A stretch of DNA of 64,000 bases, taken from positions 72,951,912-73,015,911 of the forward strand of contig CM055265.1 in NCBI GenBank assembly GCA_029237695.1. The letters are read 5' to 3'. The translations under genes were made by a program, and so were the position numbers. Shown in pieces: positions 1 through 10,393 of this stretch. Position 1 is the stretch's first letter, and each line of letters opens with the position of its first letter. This DNA is from Conchocele bisecta (taxonomy: Eukaryota; Mollusca; Bivalvia; Lucinida; Thyasiridae). The notes beneath the pieces are model-generated. The model was not told the DNA's origin, did not search any database, and saw nothing but the letters and a program-made list of their open reading frames with translations.

Positions 1-2140
1 TAAGGTTTTTAGTCAAGCTTGTAGATGGAATACTCCTGGCCCTACACCAACCATACTTGGACAACTTCATCTCCTAGTGATGTTCATCAACAACCCCTGA
101 CCTATATTTGACATTGACCTACATTTAACCTTGAATTACTTAGTTAATTCCCCTTGGTTAAGGCTTTTAGTCAACCTTGGTTACGGTTTTTAGTCAAGCT
201 TGTACATGTAATACTATTGTGCACACAGACACCATACTTGGACAACCTTTTCTCATAGGGATGTTCATCAATAACCCCTGATCTATATTTGACCTTGACC
301 TACATTCCCTCTTGAATTACTTAGTTAATTCTCTTTACTGGAGTCAGGTTGTCCGTCCGTCCGTCTGTGCGTCCGCGTAAAGTTAACATCAGAGAAATAT
401 TGTTATAACTTCTATTTCCTTCATCTAAAATGCTTGATATTTCACACATGCATTCCTGTAAGGCTCTACTACCATGCTGTGCCAAATCCACGACCGTCCA
501 ACCCCCGCAGATCCCAAGGTCAAGGTCAAATACTTAATCCGTAAACTTAACATCAGAGAAATATTCTTATAACTTCTATTTCCTTCATCTAAAATGCTTA
601 ATATTTCACACATGCATTCCTGTAAGGCTCTACTACCATGCTGTGCCAAATCCACGACCATCCAACCCCCGCTGATACCAAGGTCAAGGTCAAATACTTA
701 GTCTCTTTACAAAACTTAACATCAGAGAAATACTGTTCTAACTTCTATTTCCTTCATCTAAAATGCTTAATATTTCACACATGCATTCCTGTAAGGCTCT
801 ACTACCATGCTGTGCCAAATCCACGACCGTCCAACCCCCGCTGATCCCAAGGTCATGGTCAAATACTTAGTCTTTTTTTTACAAAACTTAACATCAGAGA
901 AATAAGTTATAACTTCTATTTCCTTCATTGAAAATTCTTATTATTTCACTTGTGCATTCACTAATAAACGCCCCCCTCCCCCAAATAAAAAAAAAAAAAA
1001 AACATAACCTATGACCGCCAATTTCAAACACATATAATCCTTAAATCCTTATTTCTGTTTGAAATTGGCGGTCCTTGGTCAATTTCTTCTTCTTTTTTTT
1101 TTACCCCCCTCCGGGGGCGTTAATTCGAGGTTATACGGTAGTCTCTTTACAAAACTTAACATCAGAGAAATCGGTTATAACTTCTATTTCCTTGCTCGGA
1201 TCTGCTTCACATTCATTGCTCCAATGGACCTCTACCACCCTGTGACAAATTCACGTTCATGCCGCTCGCGCTAATCCCAGAGTGAAGGTCACAAGCCCAC
1301 ACACTTGGAAATGTTTACATATTTTAGGGGTACCTGGGCCCACGCGGGGGGTATTCCGTAAGCCTCGCTTACTGACCAATCTAGTTGGTTAAGGTTTTTA
1401 GTCAAGCTTGTAAATGGAATACTCCTGGCCCTACACCAACCATACTTGGACAACTTCATCTCCTAGTGATGTACATCAACAAGCCCTGACCTATATTTGA
1501 CATTGACCTACATTTAACCTTGAATTACTTAGTTAATTTCCCTTGGTTAAGATTTTTAGTCAACCTTGGTTAAGGTTTTTAGTCAAGCTTGTAGATGGAA
1601 TACTATTGTGCATACAGACACCATACTTGGATAACTTTTTCTCATAGGGATGTACATCAATAATCCCTGACCTATATTTTACCTTCACCTACATTTAACC
1701 TTGAATTACTTGGTTAATGTTTATAGTCAAGCTTGTATATGGAATACTCCTGGGCCTACATCAACCATACTTGGACAACTTCATCTCCTAGTGATGTACA
1801 TCAATAATCCCTGACCTATATTTGACCTTGACCTACTTTTATCCTTGGATTACTTACTTATTTCCCCTTGGTTAAGGTTTTTAGTCAAGCTTGTATATGG
1901 AATACTCCTGGACCTACAGCAACCATACTTGGAAAACTTCATCTCCTAGTGATGTACATCAATAACCCCTGACCTATATCTGACATTGACCTACATTTAA
2001 CCTTGAATTACTTACTTAATTTCCCTTGGTTGATGTTTTTAGTCAACGTTGGTTAAGGTTTTTATGCAGGCCGCAGCCACATTGTTTGTCAAGCTATGTG
2101 TACATCGACAACCCTCGTAGTCGAGCTATGCTGTTCTCCT
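1..2140. repeat. Satellite array S1, about 160-185 bp units, interrupted
   Basis: Units carry 'ggtttttagtcaagcttgta', 'ggaatactcctgg', 'catacttggacaac' and 'tgaccttgacctacattt'. Two unit types alternate (tactcctgg and tactattgtg). Units occupy 1-340 and 1380-2070, and the end reads into a 'gtagtcgagctatgctg' flank. The same array with the same flank fills 24620-26640 in MAN2C1 intron 5. A second satellite element splits this copy at about 341-1380. Confidence 0.85.
375..1290. repeat. Satellite array S2, about 167 bp units
   Basis: The phrase 'aacatcagagaaat' recurs near 384, 550, 719, 886 and 1159, each time followed by 'ttcacacatgcattcc' and 'accaaggtcaaggtc'-like text. It lies inside S1. 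Related single units occur near 17040-17220, 18065-18165 and 44490-44860. An inverted repeat of about 170 bases (960-1130, arms 'gaccgccaatttcaaac') interrupts the last spacing. Confidence 0.8.
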
Positions 2141-2149
2141 ACAGCTCTT

Positions 2150-2567
2150 GTTATGTCATAAAGTTTCTTCAACCTTACCTTTTTCGGGTTTAAGCCTGCA
2201 CTTCTCCGACGGTTTTTGTGATGCTTACTTTAGCGAAGCCCATGATCATGTTACGGTCAAATGCCTTGTCAGACGCGACACCGCTTTGTGGCAGAATTCT
2301 TGTTATATGTTTCTTCACCCTTGACCTTTTTCGTGTTGCACTTCTCTGATGGTTTTTGTGATGCTTACTTTAGCACATGCCCATGATCATGTTACGGTCA
2401 AATGCCTCGGCAAGCGTTCTTGTATTATACCCCCAGTATATAGTTGTTGTCTTTTCGTCCATCCGTCTGTTCATTCATCTGTTCATAAGCTTTGTGTTAA
2501 AAAAGTTTTTATTTATCAGTCCAGGTGGTGGGAGGGGGTATCCGTGAGCCTCTGCTCACTTTTTCTA
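2150..2567. repeat. Two degenerate repeat units and a repeat tail before the first ATP5PB exon
   Basis: Bases 2150-2412 hold two copies of a unit with 'tttttgtgatgcttacttta' and 'gatcatgttacggtcaaatg'. Bases 2425-2567 belong to another element that ends in 'gcctctgctcacttt'. That end recurs at 29560-29581 and 62590-62612, and here it supplies the acceptor's pyrimidine tract. Confidence 0.6.
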
Positions 2568-2576
2568 TTTTTTCAG

Positions 2577-2654
2577 GAAAATATATCTCTGCAACTGGAG
2601 TCCCAGTACAGAGATAGACTGATGGCAGCCCACAGGGAAGTGAAACGGAAGCTC
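2577..2654 (+). CDS. ATP5PB: ATP5PB coding exon (third from the end)
   Basis: Twenty-six codons read ENISLQLESQYRDRL and continue to EVKRKL. The acceptor is tttttcag at 2576 and the donor is gtaagt at 2655. The pyrimidine tract is the tail of a repeat that recurs at 29560 and 62595. No earlier exon of this gene was found in 1-2576. Confidence 0.93.
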
Positions 2655-5454
2655 GTAAGTCCTTTCAACGTTGGCTCTTCCATGCTTATTTTTGGACTAC
2701 TCCATTAACAAGAAAATATGGATTGATTTTTTGTGCCCTTAGGCAGGAGGGGATGTAGCGATAGTCCATATTCATGCATACATAACACGGTGACTCATTA
2801 TATAAAGCACTCGTGATTGGATCCTACCGCTAAACAAACTTGGTTTGTTTAGCGGCAGGACCCAATCACTTGTGCATTTTTTCACAATAACCATCTCACC
2901 TGGCTGAATAGAGAGTGTTTACACCATTGTAGGACTATATAGCTGAGATTTCTACCTTTTCCAAGCTGATAGTCCTTATATAAAGCACTTGTGATAGGGT
3001 CCTACCGCTAAACAAACTTGGTTTGTTTAGCGGCAGGACCCAATCAATTTTTTTCACTATAACCATCTCACCGGCCTAAATAGAGAGGACCCAATCACTC
3101 GTGCATTATATAGAGGATATACCATCGTACTTTTTGAATAGCGGGAAATAATACACGAGTGTGCGTCGGCTTCCGCGTAAGCAAAGAGTGGGCGCAGCGA
3201 ACGAGTTGCTGGCACGGAATCCAACGGACACGAGTGTATTATTTCCGCTATTCAAACATGTACGATGGAATATCCTATTTATTACACTTCACGGCGGATA
3301 TACATGTATATGCATATTGTTTGAGATTGTAAGCAAAAGAACTGACGTATTTACCGTGTTTTGTGACGTCAAAATCCAAATTACACAGCTGTTTCTATGA
3401 ACTACATATATTTGAGTGCATGTTTGGAATGTCTTATCACATTAACATTGTACATTAGTTGAGTCTCTCTCCAAATTTTCAATTAACTTTATTTTGACTG
3501 TAATAAAAGAGTGCAATTACGGGTGTTCTCTTCACTGTGTATTATTTGTAAGGTGTTGATTACAGGTTTTCTCTCACAGTGAAACCCATGCAAATAACTC
3601 GCAAGAGTGTAATAATTGACGATAACCATATCCAAGGTGTATGATCACGTGGTACTAACAACAACATATTCTTTTATAGTGTCCTTAGTGTCCTTATTAC
3701 GTAACGGATTTTGATGAAATATGGCGCCCCAAAAGCGTCTTGTTAAGCTGCATTTGGTGGTCTCTGTATTTTCGCCCAAACTTCTGTCGTTTTTGCAAAG
3801 AATCGATTTCCGTGTCTCTGACACGGAAATCGATTCTTCGCAAAAACGACATAAGTCTGTGCCAATCTCCCTAGACCACCAAATGCAGCTCATGAAGACG
3901 TGTTTGCTGCGCCATATTTCATCAAAATCCGTTGTATATTAAGGAAAATATCAAATACTACTTACTTTGAAGTGAGCGACGTTGTTGTTCTTGTAACCAC
4001 GTGATCATGCACCTTGATATCGCCTGGCTGAATAGACAGTATTTGGACCATTGTAGGACTACATGGCGGAGATGGATACAGCTCACCGCACAGTGGAGCG
4101 CAGCCACATGGTGAACTGGATCGTTAACAACGTCGTGAAGAACATCACTGCACAGCAGGTACGCAAATAGAACGGAATGAAAAATTACAGATTGATAATT
4201 ATTAAATAAATAACCCAATGAAAACGCAAATTAGTAGTCTAGAAAATTTTGAAATGTGTTAGATACAGTGGGGTCAGCGTGTAAGTGCACACACGAATGA
4301 ACACGACAGGGTGTCCGGTTGAGAGAGGCTCCACTATAAATCAGGCATATTGGCACTGCAAAACAGGTATATGTGGTTTGCGATCATGAACAGACGTTAT
4401 CAACAGTGAGAGATGACATTAAATACATACAAATAAGCAGAGATAGATTGTATGGGTGTGACCGGTAGAGAGGGTCAATTGTAGTACGAGTAATTATGCC
4501 GAATTATTATGCTTGGCATCCTATGCTCAATAAATGTAAATTCAATAATTGTTTTCAAGAAAATATTGTTAATGTGAAATGTATCATAATTTTGCACTTA
4601 CGAACATTTTAGTTGTACGAAGTTTTGTGAAACTGGCCCCCTGATATATACATTAGCATTAGAGATAACAGAATTTAGTGTATTATGTTGAGGTTTATCA
4701 TGGTGTGTAAACTGAGAGTAATTGCAAGACTCGCCAAGCCAAGCCAAGCATCTACACAGTCCGATCAAGATCTACACTGTTGGCCATTCCGTCAATGAAA
4801 CACTTGTCATGCTTCCAACAAACAATACATATCGTTAGAAGGCTGCACGCGTGTGCTAATTGATCTGGAGCTACACTGGTCGCAAATCCAATAAGCCACA
4901 TTTCTCCAGTCACAGCCACACATTACACTGGAGGTGTTTAGTGAGGTTTTACTACACATTTTGTTTTGAGGGATGGGTTGTGGCCTAGAGGTTAAGACAC
5001 TGGACCTAAATACCAGAGGTTGTGAGTTCAAAACCCGCCCTAGGCGTGAAGTATACTTTTTTGAGTAATCATTTATTTCATATAGAACTAACTGCTGCAT
5101 ATATTTGATGATTAAAAATATGCAGACTAATAAACTGAATTTATTACATTATCACAGCCAAAATGGCTGTGATAATGTAATAAATTCAGTATAATAAAAA
5201 TTAATAAATTTATCATTAAATTGAAAATTTCTCACTCAAAGTGCACTTAGCAAGATAAGTATACTTTGCAATTTTGGTGAAATCGGCTACTAGTCTGTCG
5301 GATGAAACTTGAAACCAAGCTCACATGTATATATGACCTTGGCTGTTGATGGGACGTAAAACTCATACTTTCACTTTTTTACCCTCAGGAGAAAGAGAGC
5401 ATCGCCAACTGTATACAGACGCTGAAGAACCTGTCGAAGTCAGCGACGCTATAA
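2577..5454 (+). CDS. ATP5PB: ATP synthase subunit b, mitochondrial (3' part of gene, three exons)
   Basis: This is the C-terminal part of the peripheral-stalk subunit b of mitochondrial F1Fo ATP synthase, which links the membrane sector to F1 on the matrix side. The three exons join without a frame break to 81 residues plus TAA. The peptide follows the end of animal subunit b (from memory): an N-I-x-x-x-L-E start, Y-R-x-R-L, E-V-K-x-x-L-D-Y, then H-M-x-N-W-x, and Q-Q-E-K-E-x-I-A-x-C-I near the end. All introns are phase 0. The N-terminal targeting peptide, transmembrane hairpin and first part of the stalk helix lie left of the window. All three acceptors lie close to or on repeat sequence. 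Assignment is by recalled family motifs; no search was run. Confidence 0.93.
2780..3270. repeat. Palindromic element group G in ATP5PB intron
   Basis: Two copies of a hairpin with arms 'cctaccgctaaacaaac' lie at about 2815-2872 and 2992-3050. A further inverted repeat follows at 3125-3265 (arms with 'tgaatagcgg' and 'aataatacac'). The latter recurs in opposite orientation at 54945-55105 in MAN2C1 intron 17. Confidence 0.7.
3630..4021. mobile_element. Palindromic element F, copy 1
   Basis: Ends carry 'gtatgatcacgtgg' and its inverse 'ccacgtgatcatgcacc'. The centre is a hairpin with 'aatcgatttccgtgt' arms. Other copies: 7710-8095, 52763-53184, 56818-57118 (partial), with a related core at 29700-29770. 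No coding capacity, so a MITE-type element is inferred. Confidence 0.75.
4057..4158 (+). CDS. ATP5PB: ATP5PB coding exon (second from the end)
   Basis: Thirty-four codons run from DYMAEMDTAHR through HMVNWIVNN to ITAQQ. The acceptor is attgtag at 4056 and the donor is gtacgc at 4159. A palindromic element (family F) stops at about 4021, some 35 bases before the acceptor. The acceptor and first exon bases have a decayed copy near 2893-2955. Confidence 0.93.
4159..4970. repeat. ATP5PB intron: half element B and half element C
   Basis: Bases 4210-4500 show nothing I recognise. About 4502-4632 is the right half of palindromic element B. About 4757-4925 is the right half of element C, ending 'ctccagtcacagccaca'. 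Confidence 0.65.
4972..5376 (+). mobile_element. tRNA-derived SINE interrupted by palindromic element A
   Basis: The head has an A-box-like 'tggcctagaggtta' and a B-box-like 'ggttgtgagttcaaaac', as in tRNA-derived SINEs. The body resumes at 5292 with 'gtctgtcggatgaaacttg' after a family A element (about 5048-5289). It ends 'gaccttggctgttgatggg' and 'actttcactttttt', running straight into the acceptor at 5388. Confidence 0.8.
5048..5289 (-). mobile_element. Palindromic element A, nested in SINE
   Basis: Family A has ends 'gtagccgatttcacc', sub-terminal 'aaagtatactt' and a central hairpin 'gtaataaattcagtataat'. Reverse orientation here. Related copies lie at about 9140-10393 (split), 18530-18814, 21394-21656, 22526-22822, 27364-27618, 37208-37508, 50917-51206, 57242-57534 and 58204-58507. 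Confidence 0.8.
5389..5454 (+). CDS. ATP5PB: ATP5PB last coding exon with stop codon
   Basis: Twenty-one codons (EKESIANCIQTLKNLSKSATL) are followed by TAA at 5452-5454. The acceptor is accctcag at 5388. The polypyrimidine tract is the end of a SINE whose tRNA-like head begins near 4972. Confidence 0.93.
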   Translation, partial: EKESIANCIQTLKNLSKSATL

Positions 5455-5564
5455 TGGCCACACTTTGTAACTCTCGCACTGACCACTGACCAACGTCCGT
5501 GTTGCTGACTAAACATTTGATTGAATAACAGTTGTTACAGGGTGTGATTTATATACATTTATTG

Positions 5565-5570
5565 AATAAA
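5565..5570 (+). promoter_or_regulatory. Polyadenylation signal of ATP5PB
   Basis: An AATAAA hexamer lies 110 bases after the stop codon and is the first canonical signal downstream. Transcript cleavage is expected near 5580-5595. Confidence 0.75.
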
Positions 5571-5898
5571 AAGGACACAATAATTTAAACTTTGATAAGC
5601 TGGACAGTTGAACTCATTTCATTCTGTATGATGCAGATTAAAAAAATAAGAAAATGGTGTGACCGCCTTTTGCATCATCTTACTGGAATGGTTCAAAGAA
5701 GTGTGACATCATATATACATATTAAATGTGTAAAATCATTTTATGCTTGTGTAATCAAGGTATGGGATCATATGGTTTCGTAACCGAGTGATGTGTTATG
5801 TCATTTTTACCGTAGACTTTTTTTAAAACTGGTGGATTTTGATTATAAATGGCTCTGACACCAAATGTGGTTAAAAATTCACGTGATTTACAGTCGCA

Positions 5899-6111
5899 TT
5901 AACCCTTAGAATGCGGGAAACGGAAATAGTCGTCTGCTGTTGTGTTATATTTTGTCTTCTTTCTGAATAAAAACATGTTTTGACAGCACTTTAGAATCAT
6001 TTCCATTGGAAATGATTCTAAAGTGTTGTCAAAGCATGTTTTTGATGAGCAAAATGGAAAATAAAAAATAAACAGCAGACGAGAAAATTTAATTCAGCAT
6101 TTAAAGGGTTA
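5899..6111. mobile_element. Palindromic element D (TTAA-flanked), copy 1
   Basis: Starts TTAACCCTTAGA and ends with AAAGGGTTAA. The centre is a hairpin around 'aatcatttccattggaaatg'. TTAA borders with CCCTT ends suggest a piggyBac-type MITE. The bases between this and 5600 show nothing recognisable. Confidence 0.7.
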
Positions 6112-6535
6112 AATGATCTTTTTAAAACCTTTTAACTGTCTTCACAAATTGTTAACAGGTTGTTTCTTATGATTCACTTGCTGGAGAATTCGCGCCATGT
6201 TTCAACAAAATCTTTTGTACCATTTTAAAAATTATTTAAAGAAAATCTACTAAAAATGGCATCCAGCATTACGTCGCACTTTTCGGAAACCACTTAATCC
6301 AACACCCTGATAATTGAAGAAAAAAAAAAAAATATTTCAACGGAATATGAACATGAATGAATGTTCAGTGACAGTGCTATGAACTTTACTAAATGTACTT
6401 ATTTATGGTGCATTGAACATGAACTTGATGCCTTTATAATCAACATGAAAAAACTGGTTTTCAATGGAGATTAAAAAGTTGAATTTATGAATTGTTGTTT
6501 TTCTGGTTACCGATTCATTGGCATAAGAAAATTAT

Positions 6536-6767
6536 TAACCCTTAGACCGCTACTCGTAACAACTGTCGTCTGCTGTTGCTTTTATATCTTGCCTTATTTC
6601 TCAATAAAAACATGGTTTGACAGCACTTCAGAATCATTTCCAATGTCAAAGCATGTTGTAAATTATTCTAAAGTGCTGTCAAAGCATGTTTTTGATGATA
6701 AAAATGGAAAATAGAAAATAAACAGCAAACGACAAAAAAAATAAGATAGCGGTATAAGCGTTAAAAG
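6536..6767. mobile_element. Palindromic element D, copy 2
   Basis: Begins 'ttaacccttagaccgcta' and carries the 'gctgtcaaagcatgtt' arms. The right end is degraded (gcgttaaaag). Confidence 0.65.
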
Positions 6768-6799
6768 CCGTAAATATTTTAGTAGACGTTCACGTGTAT

Positions 6800-7140
6800 C
6801 ACCGCTGGTTCACAAAGTGGGTATACTATTGGCGTTTAATCCTTCCATCCCTAAATATCTGGCATGGAATAGTCCCATGTTATTGTGGGTGGAGTTCAGG
6901 AGCATCTGAAGGGTAATTTGACAATTGGGACTCCTTACCAGAAATCCGATATGCCTGGTTTGACTCCGGAATGTTTTTGGTTTCTGTGACTTGAATCTGG
7001 GTATACCCATTATAAAAGTAAGTAATACAATTAGTACTAGTCCTAATAGTTTTATGGAGTGGGGACTAAGTGATTCTGGTGTGGTGAGGACCTGGCACCA
7101 GATCAGGTTACTCTAATTTTGTTGAATATATATTTTTATT
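6800..7140. repeat. Interspersed repeat J
   Basis: Contains 'ggtaatttgacaattggga', 'gaatctgggtatac' and 'gacctggcaccagatcagg'. Related stretches: about 8815-9120, 10395-10500, 36955-37150 and 59630-59900. Class unknown. Confidence 0.5.
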
Positions 7141-7206
7141 GCAAATATTCAGTTCTGACTTGGGGATTTCCGCCCATAACAACAGGTGAAATACGAGATT
7201 TGATTT

Positions 7207-7437
7207 AACCTTTAACCCTTTCAACACCACAGACCTCTATAGAGACAATGTTTGCAAACAGTGCAGATCCAGATGAGCCGTCTCATCAGGATCTCCACTG
7301 TTAATAGTTATCAAATTTGAAAAAATTACCCTTTCTGAAGAATGGAATAGCCTGAAAATTTGAATGGACCAATGAAATAGCATGAAACAGTGGCATGGAA
7401 CAGCCCATTAAGTTACTTGGTGTTGAAAGGGTTAACT
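7207..7437. mobile_element. Palindromic element E (TTAA-flanked), copy 1
   Basis: Starts 'ttaaccctttcaacacca' and ends 'ggtgttgaaagggttaa'. Other copies: about 10640-10738 (partial), 18905-19166, 27976-28214 and 51355-51584. The borders fit a piggyBac-type MITE. A SINE tail fragment follows at 7440-7500. Confidence 0.7.
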
Positions 7438-7709
7438 GTGGTCCCGTTTATATGACCTTGGCTGTTGCTGGGACGTTGAGCCCATTCACATTTTTCAGGA
7501 GTGTGCTATTTGATCAGGAGCTACGCTAGTCATACATACGATAAGCCCCTGAATGACATTGACATGGTTATATATTCTGTGAACGATCAAAATATGAAAA
7601 TCACTATATATGCTATATTAACTCGTCCAGAATGAACCATTTTCATTTCGGCACATCTGAATTGACATTTTAGATCACCTGTCCAAATTAGCAATTTCCA
7701 TTTGGCGTA

Positions 7710-8095
7710 TATTCAAGGTGTATGATCACGTGGTACTAACAACAACAAGTACTGATTGAAAGTATGTATTCTTTTATAGTGTCCTTATTACGTAACGGAT
7801 TTTGATGAAATATGGCGCATCAAACGTGTCTTGTTAAGCTGCATTGAGTGGTCTCTGTATTTTTGCGAAGAATCGATTTCCGTGTCTCCAACACGGAAAT
7901 CGATTCTTTGCAAAAACGACATAAGTCTGTGCCAAACTCCCTGGACCACCAAGTGTATCTCGTGAAGACGCATTTGCTGCGCCATATTTCATCAAAATCC
8001 GTTGCATATTAAGGAAAATATCAAATAATACTTACTTTGGAGTGGGCGACGTTGTTGTTGTTGTAACCACGTGATCATGCACCTTGATATTGCTG
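7710..8095. mobile_element. Palindromic element F, copy 2
   Basis: Same ends and same 'cggattttgatgaaatatgg' arms as the copy at 3630. Ends 'ccacgtgatcatgcacc'. The 200 bases before it (7500-7700) show nothing recognisable. Confidence 0.75.
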
Positions 8096-8117
8096 TGTGA
8101 ATGCAGTTTTGGCTTTG

Positions 8118-8820
8118 TTGTATACGCCGGCCGAAAGTAGGGGATACTATGGATTTGACACCGAGCAGTCCACTGTAGACACTTCTTGTCCGGAGCATAA
8201 CTCGAGCACCCTTTGAAATATTTTCATGAAACTTCACACATGCATATACCATGACTCAAAGGTGTGTCAATAATGACAACTCTTGCTGTGCTGATTTTTT
8301 AGTTATCTCCCTTTGTTTTTTCGCGCACTGATTTCTTGTCCTGAGCATAACTCGAACACGCTTTGGAATATTTGTATGAAACTTTACACATGCATAGACC
8401 ACAAACGAAGGGTGTGACACATGCAAGAATGACAACTCTTACATCATTAATTTTCGAATTAACTCTTTGTTTTTTCGCTCACTGATTTCTTGTCCTTAGC
8501 ATAACTTGAATACCCTTTGGAATATTTTCATGAAACTTCATACATGAATAGACCACGAAGCAATGGTGTGTTGCATGCAAGAATGACAACTCCTGCCTCA
8601 TTATTTTTTATCGCAGATTGATTTCCTGTCAATCCAAAACTTGATTACTCTTTGGAATAGTTTCATGATATTTTACACTTGCATAAACCATAACCCATAG
8701 GTGTGTCTCGTGCAAGAATGACAACTTTATTGACAACTCCCTTTATTTTTTAGTGGCTGCCTTTAGGCGGAGAGGGGGATACACTTGTGTTTGTGGACAA
8801 GCGTCAATTTCTAGTATGTG
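8118..8820. repeat. Satellite-bearing element M, about 165 bp units
   Basis: Units carry 'ggagcataactcgaacaccc', 'catgaaacttcacacatgca' and 'agttatctccctttg'. It opens with 'ggggatactatgga' and closes with 'gacaagcgtcaatttctag'. Further copies: 42065-42880 and 44945-45312. Confidence 0.75.
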
Positions 8821-9139
8821 AGAATTGAATCCGGTTATACCTATTATAAGAGTAATAGTCACAATCCTATTACTTTTAATGTGCGGGTCAAGTGACTTCT
8901 GTGATGTGGACCGGGCACCTAATCAGGTTATTCCAATTTCAGGGCTGAAATGTGAAATTATGTAAATAATAAATATGCAGGTCTAATTTTGGGAATTTCT
9001 CCCCATCCGGACAGCTGGTTGGTTGAGAGCATGCAGAGGGTAAAGTTTAAAGATGGGTTTCATCTGTACGGGAATCCTGATATCCCTGGTTTGGCCTGCA
9101 GGTATGTTTTTGACTTTCTTGTTTGTAAGTGTTGAATCA

Positions 9140-10393
9140 GTAGCCTATTTCATCAACATTGCAAAGTATACTTTTCTAGCAAAGTATACTTTGAGGGAGA
9201 AATTTTCAATTTTATGATGAATTTATTAATTTTTAGCCAGGTTTTTTGAAAAAAAATCCAGGCTATTGGATTGGCGAAAGCCGGGCGGGCGGCGTCCACA
9301 ATCAATGTTAAGTTTTGTGTTTAAGTCCATTTCTTTGTTACTGTACCACCTAGGACCACCAAACTTTCACAGCTTCATAATCAAGGGGTGCCCACCACAT
9401 ATTACTATCCAACATGTTACTTTTTTTTTAACTTGACCCATTTTTTCCGCGCAGTCGACTTAGCCATTTTCAATGTTAAGTTTTCGCGTTTACAATGTTA
9501 AGTTTTCGTGTTTAAGTCCATTTATTTGTTACTGCACCACCTAGGACCACCAAACTTTCACAGCTTCATAACCAAGGGGTGCCTACCACATAAAACTATC
9601 CAACATGTGACCATTTTTTTACCTTCACCTATTATTTCTACGTAATTGACTTAGCCATTTTCAACGTTAACTTTTTAACTTACGTCTGGTTAAAGTTTTT
9701 TGGTTAAAACTTTTTCGTTATACTATATCTCTGCAACTGCTTCGCCCATTACCTTGAAACTTCACATGGGTGTTTATCATCATCCATATTTTCATTCTAC
9801 CCCCAACCGTGCGGCCCCTGTGCCCAATGTCAAGGTCAAATTATTTTGATTTTTTTTGTTAAAGTTTTTTCGTGTACTATATCTGCAACTGCTTCACCCA
9901 TTACCTTGATACTTCACATGGGTGTTTATCATCATTGTCGCACCCGCTTGCAGAAAGCGCGATATCGTCGGCATTTTGGCATACGTCCGTGTGTCCGGTT
10001 AAAGTTTTTTCGTTAAAGTTTTTCCATCTACTATATCTATTTTTTTACTGTCCATGCCTCGCCCCAAGGCGCGACATGCAGGCCACTGGCATCTAGTCTA
10101 CAAAAAGTGGGTATAATTATGTTATCCAAGTGTCTATGCTTGGAAAAAACCTGGCCTTCGTGGCTTTGCCTCGTTTCTTGTTATTATACTGAATTTATTA
10201 CATTATCACAGCCATTTTGGCTGTGATAATGTAATAAATTAAGTATCATAATTCTGCATACTTTTTAATCATCAACTATATGCAGTTGTTAGTTCTATAT
10301 GAAATAATGCATTTCAGGAAAAATAAATGATTACTCCCTCAAAGTATACTTTGCTAGAAAAGTATACTTTGCAATGTTGGTGAAATCGGCTAC
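9140..10393. mobile_element. Palindromic element A split by a nested insertion
   Basis: The left part (9140-9235) and right part (10184-10393) join into one family A element. The insertion at 9236-10180 is flanked by TTA on both sides. Confidence 0.75.
9236..10180. mobile_element. 945-bp element nested in element A, TTA duplication
   Basis: It opens 'gccaggttttttg', and an inverse 'aaaaaacctggcc' lies about 25 bases inside its right end. The inside holds satellite-like units ('aaactttcacagcttcata' twice) and a U-type unit (9938-10095). No long reading frame. A 3-bp TTA duplication is typical of PIF/Harbinger elements, but the class is inferred only from that. Confidence 0.6.

Noticed and set aside
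2349..2708. 119-codon frame over the first ATP5PB exon
   Set aside because: Only the 26 codons of 2577-2654 are coding; the rest is intron read-through at both ends.
4972..5050. tRNA gene
   Set aside because: A- and B-box-like motifs are present, but the cloverleaf is poor and the same text recurs with a fixed non-tRNA tail at 30312, 46805 and 47515, so it is a SINE head.
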